Of a stretch of 64,000 bases of DNA, positions 58,634 to 64,000 are shown piece after piece. Position numbers and translations under genes: made by a program. Each line of letters opens with the position of its first letter. The stretch's first letter is position 1. The notes beneath the pieces are model-generated. The model saw only the letters and a program-made list of their open reading frames with translations. It did no database searches and had not been told where the DNA came from. This DNA is from Campylobacter sp. MIT 97-5078 (GTDB lineage Bacteria > Campylobacterota > Campylobacteria > Campylobacterales > Campylobacteraceae), in the NCBI RefSeq assembly GCF_006864455.1, contig NZ_QHLK01000011.1, positions 1 to 64,000 of the forward strand, read 5' to 3'.

Positions 58634-59295
58634 TATTTTGTATCTTTGCTTTCTTGCTCTTGTAAGCGGGTTGGCATATCATTTTCAAGCTCATAATTTT
58701 TAATGATCTCTCTAACCTTAGCACCTTATATGGTTTCTTCTTCATAAAGAGCACTTACCATAGTTTCTATTGCTCCTTTATATGCACTAAGTGTTTCTAA
58801 AACGCCTTTATATCTTTCATCAAGCGTCTTTTTGACATAATCATCTAAGCTCTCAGCCATTTTATCTGAATAATCTTTTATAGTTTGTCCGCCATTTAAA
58901 AAAACATTTCTTTGCTTTTCAAGCACCATAAGTCCAGCGATTTCACTCATTCCATACATAGAAATCATAGCTTTTATGATATCAGTAGCTCGTTCTAAAT
59001 CATTGCTTGCTCCAGTTGAAATTTCACCGATAAATACTTGTTCAGCTGCCCTACCGCCCAAAAGCACATCAACTTCAGCTAAAAGCTCGTGTTTTTGCAT
59101 TAAAAACTTATTTTCTTCAGGTGTGTTAAGAGTGTAGCCAAGTGCAGCTAAGCCTCTTGGTATTACTGAAACCTTGCTGACTTTTTTTGCCCCTTTTGTG
59201 GTTTCAGCAATTAGTGCATGTCCGCATTCATGATAAGTAACGATTTTTTTCTCTTTTTCGTTGATACGGCGAGATTTTTTCTCAAGCCCAGCTAT
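58633..59295 (-). pseudogene. ftsH: ftsH 3' fragment with internal stop
   Basis: C-terminal part of the membrane AAA protease FtsH on the minus strand. The frame contains IAGLEKKSRRINEKEKK, zinc motif HECGH, VIPRGLAALGYTLNTPEEN and ISTGASNDLERATDIIK, so the M41 peptidase domain is present. The membrane and AAA ATPase domains are absent because the duplication junction cuts the gene. In addition a TAA (58726-58728) interrupts the frame at EEETI*GAKVREII, 31 codons before the native stop at 58633-58635. A complete ftsH is expected beyond the right edge of the window. Confidence 0.9.
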
Positions 59296-59788
59296 GGTCT
59301 TTCAACACCACAATCTTTTCATCAACAAAAATGCCATAGAAAATGTAGCAGAAGCTTTGATAGTGGTTAAAAAAATGCCTAAAAAACAAGCCTTTGAGCT
59401 TGCTTATGAAAAACTTGAACTCGTAGGTTTAAAAGACAAGCTTTATTCTTATGCTTTTGAGCTTAGTGGAGGACAGGCTCAAAGAGTAGGCATAGCAAGG
59501 GCTTTAGCTGTAAATCCTAGCCTTATGCTTTTTGATGAGCCAACTTCAGCCTTAGATGCCGAGCTAGTAGGAGAAGTTTTAGAAGTCATTAAAAACATAA
59601 AAGATCAAAGTATGCTTATAGTAACGCATGAGCTTAATTTTGCTAAATCTGTAGCCGATGAGATTGTTTTTATGAGCGAGGGTGAAATTTTAGAGCAAAG
59701 TTTAACTCAAGACTTTTTTAAAAAGCCAAAGCATCCAAGAGTGAAGCAGTTTTTAGCTAGGTTTGATAATGAGGATTTTTGCATTTAA
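59289..59788 (+). pseudogene. ABC ATPase 5'-truncated copy
   Basis: Second copy of the amino-acid ABC ATPase gene, keeping codons 83-247. It has the Q-loop, signature LSGGQAQRVGIARAL and Walker B, but lacks Walker A and the N-terminal strands. The frame could start from a non-ATG codon inside antisense ftsH (59261) or from the internal ATG at 59294, but the product could not bind ATP normally. It is a direct mark of the duplication breakpoint. Confidence 0.92.
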
Positions 59789-60417
59789 AGATGGAATATA
59801 TCTTTAATGCCCACTATTATCATCTTAATGCCAATAGCCATAATAAAAACTTGAGCTATGCGTGAAAAAACATGCAAAATAAGCTTACCGATAATCCTTT
59901 CAATAGTAGCTGCAAAATGAAAGAGCAAAAACATAAAAGCAAAAGCAAGCACTATTGCCCCACAAGCAACAAGCAAGCCTTGATCCTCTGAAGCGATGAT
60001 GGCTGTTGAAAGCGTGCCAGGACCTACAAGCATAGGAAAAGCCATAGGCACAACACTAGCTCTTAGTAAATCCTTTTCGTCTAAGCCTTGATAATGCAAA
60101 AAATCTTGCTTTTTTGCTGTAAAAAGTAAATTCTTTGTCGCCATGATGATGAGTATTAGCCCTCCAGCAATGCGTAAATCATCAAGGCTTACATTAAACA
60201 CATAACGCATGATAAAAGGACCACTAAATAAAAACACCATAACGATGATAAAGGCTGTATAAAGTATATTGCGAAAGAGTTTTTGTCGTATAGACTTAGC
60301 AAGTTCAGCTGTCATAGCGATAAATTGAGTAAGATTGCCAAAAGGATTTAAAACCGCAAGTATGGTGATAGAGATAATAAACATACTATAAATTTGGGAT
60401 TCTACACTAGTAAACAC
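59785..60417 (-). CDS. marC: MarC-family membrane protein, copy 2
   Basis: The same gene as at 52830, differing at codon 134: GGC (Gly) here, GAC (Asp) in copy 1. The Gly form gives MLVGPGTLSTA, which matches the conserved pattern of the family. This copy is therefore the likely ancestral and functional form. It converges on the truncated ABC ATPase, sharing the overlapping stop codons, and starts with GTG. Confidence 0.88.
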   Translation of the reverse strand: MFTSVESQIYSMFIISITILAVLNPFGNLTQFIAMTAELAKSIRQKLFRNILYTAFIIVMVFLFSGPFIMRYVFNVSLDDLRIAGGLILIIMATKNLLFTAKKQDFLHYQGLDEKDLLRASVVPMAFPMLVGPGTLSTAIIASEDQGLLVACGAIVLAFAFMFLLFHFAATIERIIGKLILHVFSRIAQVFIMAIGIKMIIVGIKDIFHL

Positions 60418-60775
60418 GAGCTTGATCCTTGATGAAGTCTAAGGAAAGTGAATTAACACAATGTCTAGTATTTTTAGGTGTAAAACCCTCCCCATAAAAC
60501 ACATGTCCTAAATGCCCTCCACATTTTTTGCACATAATTTCAGTTCTAATACCATCTTTATCTTTTTGTTTTAAAATAGCTCCTTCATACTCATCATCAA
60601 AGGCTGCCCAGCCGCAATGAGCTGGAAATTTATCCTCACTTTTATATAGTTTAGCCCCACAAGCTTTGCATACATATATGCCTTGTTCAAAAAAGTCATT
60701 ATAAATGCCAGTAAAAGGAGCTTCTGTGCCTTTGTGTATGAGTATGTATTCTTCTTCTTTACTGAGTTTTTTCAT
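60407..60775 (-). CDS. msrB: MsrB, methionine-R-sulfoxide reductase, copy 2
   Basis: Identical in protein sequence to the copy at 53452, with both CxxC pairs and the catalytic Cys in NTRHCVNSL intact. It is cotranscribed with the second marC. With both copies complete, expression of this oxidative-damage repair enzyme may be doubled. Confidence 0.93.
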   Translation of the reverse strand: MKKLSKEEEYILIHKGTEAPFTGIYNDFFEQGIYVCKACGAKLYKSEDKFPAHCGWAAFDDEYEGAILKQKDKDGIRTEIMCKKCGGHLGHVFYGEGFTPKNTRHCVNSLSLDFIKDQARVY

Positions 60776-60821
60776 GATCAAGCCTTAATTTTTTTCGTTA
60801 TAATAGCACAAAGGCAGGTAA

Positions 60822-61631
60822 ATGAATAAGGAATTTTTTAGGAATTTAGAAAATATTTTATATGAGCAGAATTTAAGACTTAAATTTGAAACTTTTTTTG
60901 ATTTTTATGATGATTTTAAAAGAGAGCTTTTTATCTTTGATCATGAACACAAGGCTGTATTAAGAGATAATATTCACGCAAGCTTAAGTGTAAAAAAGCC
61001 CATGAAAATTCGCCGAGTGAGTAAAATAAACTCAAATGAAGCCCTAGCAAAAATGCTTCATTCCATAGCCCATATTGAGTATAGTGCCATAAACTTAGCC
61101 CTTGATTCAAGTTATCGTTTTCATGGTTTAGACTTTGCTTTTTATAGGGATTTTCTTAAGATAGCAGATGATGAGATCAAGCATTTTAAGCTTTTGCAAA
61201 GTGCTTTAAGTGAGCTTGGCTTTAAGTATGGGGACTTTGTGGTGCATGATAATCTTGAAGCTGCCCTAAAAGCTACCGCAAATTCGTTCAAATACAGAAT
61301 GAGCGTAGTGCATAGAGGATTAGAAGCAAGAGGACTTGATGCTAATCCTTTTGTAGTTAAAAAACTCCAAAGCACCAAGCATACTCTAAAAACATTTTTA
61401 GAAGAAATTTTAAATATCATCTTAGAAGATGAGATCGCTCATGTAAATAAAGGTGATATATGGTGGAGAGCAAGCAAAGATGAACATGAAAACTTTATAC
61501 AAATTTGTGAAAAATTCAAAGAATTTAGCCTAGCTGGCAAGGTGCTTAACACCGAAGCGAGATTAAAAGCTGGTTTTAATGAAACAGAGCTTGAGGAGCT
61601 TGAAGAATTTTATAAACACAGGGGTTTTTAA
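60822..61631 (+). CDS. DUF455 ferritin-like protein, copy 2
   Basis: Identical in protein sequence to the copy at 53867, including the metal-ligand motifs IADDEIKHFKLL and ILEDEIAHVNKG and the same upstream region. 269 aa, complete. Confidence 0.85.
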   Translation: MNKEFFRNLENILYEQNLRLKFETFFDFYDDFKRELFIFDHEHKAVLRDNIHASLSVKKPMKIRRVSKINSNEALAKMLHSIAHIEYSAINLALDSSYRFHGLDFAFYRDFLKIADDEIKHFKLLQSALSELGFKYGDFVVHDNLEAALKATANSFKYRMSVVHRGLEARGLDANPFVVKKLQSTKHTLKTFLEEILNIILEDEIAHVNKGDIWWRASKDEHENFIQICEKFKEFSLAGKVLNTEARLKAGFNETELEELEEFYKHRGF

Positions 61632-61637
61632 CTCCCG

Positions 61638-61660
61638 TTAATGCAATTTTTAAGCATTAA
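61638..61660 (+). terminator. Hairpin after DUF455 gene, copy 2
   Basis: The same TTAATGC/GCATTAA hairpin as at 54683-54705, followed by the same TATACAAT box. Likely weak. Confidence 0.4.
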
Positions 61661-61698
61661 AATTATACAATCACAGAGTCAAAATCAAGGAAAAACAA

Positions 61699-64000
61699 AT
61701 GTATAGTTTAAAAATTCGTGAAGAAGAGCTCAAACTGAAAGTCGCTGGGGATTTTTTCGCTCAATTTGACACCACAAGGATAGTGCAAAACATAGACTTT
61801 TGCGTGGTGCAAAAAGACAGACTTGACTTTGACGAGCTTGGCTCAAACACGCTTTTATGGGCTGAGGCTAAAAAAGGTGAGCTAAAGCTTGAAGACTTTT
61901 ATCAAAGCTTTGTGCAACTTATCCTTACCATAGGTAAAGCTAAAATCAATGAAAAAACCTTACCACCTGAGTACTTAGGTGCTTTTGATGCGGTAAAAAT
62001 CGCCTTTATCCCTTATGAGAGTATAGCCTTTGTTTTTAACCAAAATGATTTTAATTGGCAAGTAACCCCAAGCAACCACGAAAGTAAAGAATTCAAACAA
62101 CTCTACGCCCAGATAAAAGAGCTTTTAAAAGATAAAAGCCTCATCTTTGACTTTTTTATCCAAGAAAAAGACGAAGTGAAGAAAAACAAAGACTTAGAGC
62201 ATTTTTTACACAATGACTTCATCGTAGGTTGGGGACAAGGCAAAGCCATAGCCATTACTAAAAACAACTTTAATATCGTCTATCAAAAATGGCTTGCAAA
62301 AGTAAAGCCAAGCATAAAGCTTGATTATAAAGATGAAGATGGTAAAGTCAAAGAGCTTAATCCAGCTGATTTTTACCTTGCGGATTTGCTCTCAAAGGAC
62401 AATAAAAGCTTAAAGCAAAATTTAGAAGTTGTGCTTTTAAAAGATCATTATGAAAAAACCTTACCAAATGGCTTTGAACTCAGTTTTAAATTTAAAGACG
62501 AACAAAAGGCTCATAAAGACTTTTGGTCCTTTTATGAGCGTCCCCCTGCTGAAGAGGTGCGAAAGCACATACTTAAAAGACGCGATTTGCTTGTGCCAAG
62601 AGATATAAGAGAGCGAAAAGGAGCCTTTTTTACCCCTGCTATTTGGGTGGAAAAGGCTCAAGAATACTTAGCTAAAGCCTTAGGGGAAAATTACCAAGAT
62701 GAGTATATCATTTGGGATTTGTGTGCAGGAACAGGAAATTTGCTTGCCAATTTACAAAACAAAAAGCAAATTTATGCTTCAACGCTTGATGAAGCCGATG
62801 TAAAGATCATGAAAGATGATGCTAAGGAGGGTAAAAATAACCTCTTTGAAAAGCATATCTTTCAATTTGACTTTTTAAACGATGAGCTACTTGATGAAGT
62901 AGATAAAAAGGGTAATATCCTTAAAAAATCAAAAGTGCCAGAGGCTTTGCAAGCAATCATCAAAGAGGAACAAAAGCGTAAAAAACTTTTGATTTTCATT
63001 AATCCGCCGTATGCGGAGGCTACTTCAAGCAAGAGCATTGTAAGCGAAAAATCAGAACATAAAGATTTGGTTGCCGAAAGCACAATAAAAAACAAATATC
63101 AACATATTTTAAGACAAGGTGCAAAGGAATTATATGTGCAATTTTTAGCAAGAATTTATGAAGAACTTCCAAATTGTATCCTTGCAAATTTTTCAACTTT
63201 GAAAAATTTGCAAGGATCGCACACACAAGAATTTAGAGATTTTTTTCAAGCTAAATTGTTAAAACTATTTATATGTCCTTCATACACCTTTGACAATGTA
63301 AAAGGTAAATTTCCTATTGGATTTTTTATTTGGAATTTAGCAATCAAAGAAAAATTTTCAAAAATCTCTGCAGATATTTACAGCGAAAAAGCAAAATTTA
63401 TTGGCACAAAAAATATTTTTGTTACTCCAAAACAAAATATTAAAACTTGGCTAGCACACTATAATAAATTTTTAACAAAAAATGAAACAATATTAAGTTA
63501 TCTTGTAAGAGGAAGCGTTGATATGCAAAACAATAATGTTGTTTTTATAACTCACACGCCCTCACAAAGCGTTATAAAGGCTTCTAATTATAATGCTATA
63601 ACAAAAAATAATTTAATGGCAAATTCCATCTTTTTCTCCGTTCGCCACGCCATAGAATCGACTTGGCTCAATGATAGAGATCAGTTTTTATACCCTAATG
63701 ATAAGTGGTTGAAGGATAAAGAATTTCAAAACGACTGCCTCGCCTTTATGCTCTTTCACGGACAAAATAGAATTTCAAGCAAAGAAGGGTTAAATCACTT
63801 TATCCCCTTTGATGAAAATGAGCTAGGTGCAAAAGAAGCCTTTGCAAGTTCTTTTATCGTTGATTTTATTAGGGGCAAGCTTGGCACCAGCAAAAAAGAA
63901 GAAGCTTTATTTGAAGAGGACTCTTTTATCCCACAAAAGGCTTTAGAATTTAGCCCTGAAGCAAGGGCTGTGTTTGAAGCTGGCAAGGCACTTTTTAGCT
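61699..64000 (+). CDS. Single-chain restriction-modification enzyme, copy 2, cut by window edge
   Basis: The same gene as at 54744, open for 767 codons to the right edge. The nuclease-like ExK (LLWAEAKKGE) and methyltransferase motifs WDLCAGTGNL and INPPYAE are all within the visible part. I saw no difference from copy 1 in the stretches compared. The remaining 77 codons should follow outside the window. Confidence 0.88.
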   Translation, partial: MYSLKIREEELKLKVAGDFFAQFDTTRIVQNIDFCVVQKDRLDFDELGSNTLLWAEAKKGELKLEDFYQSFVQLILTIGKAKINEKTLPPEYLGAFDAVKIAFIPYESIAFVFNQNDFNWQVTPSNHESKEFKQLYAQIKELLKDKSLIFDFFIQEKDEVKKNKDLEHFLHNDFIVGWGQGKAIAITKNNFNIVYQKWLAKVKPSIKLDYKDEDGKVKELNPADFYLADLLSKDNKSLKQNLEVVLLKDHYEKTLPNGFELSFKFKDEQKAHKDFWSFYERPPAEEVRKHILKRRDLLVPRDIRERKGAFFTPAIWVEKAQEYLAKALGENYQDEYIIWDLCAGTGNLLANLQNKKQIYASTLDEADVKIMKDDAKEGKNNLFEKHIFQFDFLNDELLDEVDKKGNILKKSKVPEALQAIIKEEQKRKKLLIFINPPYAEATSSKSIVSEKSEHKDLVAESTIKNKYQHILRQGAKELYVQFLARIYEELPNCILANFSTLKNLQGSHTQEFRDFFQAKLLKLFICPSYTFDNVKGKFPIGFFIWNLAIKEKFSKISADIYSEKAKFIGTKNIFVTPKQNIKTWLAHYNKFLTKNETILSYLVRGSVDMQNNNVVFITHTPSQSVIKASNYNAITKNNLMANSIFFSVRHAIESTWLNDRDQFLYPNDKWLKDKEFQNDCLAFMLFHGQNRISSKEGLNHFIPFDENELGAKEAFASSFIVDFIRGKLGTSKKEEALFEEDSFIPQKALEFSPEARAVFEAGKALFS

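Larger units (their letters stand above)
52334..59288. repeat. Tandem duplication, copy 1 (6,955 bp)
   Basis: Every gene in 52334-57045 recurs 6,955 bp further on. The unit runs from codon 82/83 of the ABC ATPase gene to the middle of ftsH. At the junction, ftsH sequence (CTCAAGCC) changes into ATPase sequence at CAGCTATGG, a short stretch that probably also belongs to ftsH (its Ala-Ile codons), so microhomology of 7-8 nt may have joined the ends. Confidence 0.93.
59289..64000. repeat. Tandem duplication, copy 2 (continues past window)
   Basis: Sequence equivalent to 52334-57045, shifted by 6,955 bp, without visible gaps or insertions. The one difference I saw is T at 53062 against C at 60017, in marC. 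The right end of copy 2 is outside the window, so the copy number and outer boundary are not known. Confidence 0.93.

Noticed and set aside
59261-59788. Reading the second ABC ATPase ORF as a new 175-aa protein
   Set aside because: Its first residues are antisense ftsH sequence and Walker A is absent; it is a truncation product of the duplication.
52334-64000. Transposon or insertion sequence as cause of the repeat
   Set aside because: No transposase, terminal inverted repeats or target duplications are visible; the junction shows only short homology.

Overview
The window is AT-rich, densely packed DNA from a Campylobacter species related to C. jejuni but not identical to it. The gene order is the main evidence. 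Blocks such as rodA / pseudouridine synthase / flpA / trmB / ftsE / ftsX / M23 / pyrH / rpoZ / spoT / tyrS / nitronate monooxygenase / amiA / mnmC, yajC / secD / secF / leuS / lptE / folC / M23 / bactofilin / mfd and fabI / tpiA / pgk / gapA / nadD follow the C. jejuni order as I know it. The species is not determined.

Layout: (1) 1-1328: an EF-hand protein running off the left edge and a short gene remnant. (2) 1329-4587: hisG-hisD-hisB on the minus strand, without the usual later his genes. (3) 4693-8437: a zinc import operon (znuA, a small secreted protein, znuC, znuB) whose ZnuA carries an internal ZinT domain, with a divergent small Fur-family regulator. (4) 8438-11292: a ribbon-helix-helix protein and a hemerythrin divergent from a two-component system, with a perfect 32-bp palindrome between them. 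(5) 11329-17473: riboflavin, fatty-acid and glycolysis genes, then a fused nadD-rsfS gene. (6) 17512-31437: lnt, Sec translocase, leuS, lptE, folC, peptidoglycan-shaping genes and mfd. (7) 31450-33049: a DNA glycosylase, two tRNAs and a HAD phosphatase. (8) 33135-49610: the cell-division, stringent-response and envelope block. (9) 49668-52833: an amino-acid ABC importer operon preceded by a 21-codon leader peptide with two Cys codons overlapping a hairpin, which I read as a cysteine-responsive attenuator. (10) 52334-64000: a direct tandem duplication with a period of 6,955 bp, running past the right edge.

The duplication runs from inside the ABC ATPase gene to inside ftsH. At the junction (59288/59289) ftsH has lost its N-terminal part and the second ATPase copy has lost its Walker A region. 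Between them marC, msrB, a ferritin-like DUF455 protein and a single-chain restriction-modification enzyme occur twice inside the window. A second pssA/psd pair is expected just beyond it. The copies are almost identical: I saw one missense difference in marC, and the ftsH fragment carries an in-frame stop.

The points most worth a second look are the tandem duplication, the Cys-codon attenuator, the nested ZnuA-ZinT protein with its candidate Zur operator, the palindrome shared by two divergent promoters, the NadD-RsfS fusion and the Gly-Thr (not Gly-Ser) site of the phosphatidylserine decarboxylase-like protein. I saw no rRNA, CRISPR array, insertion sequence, prophage or long phase-variable G tract.
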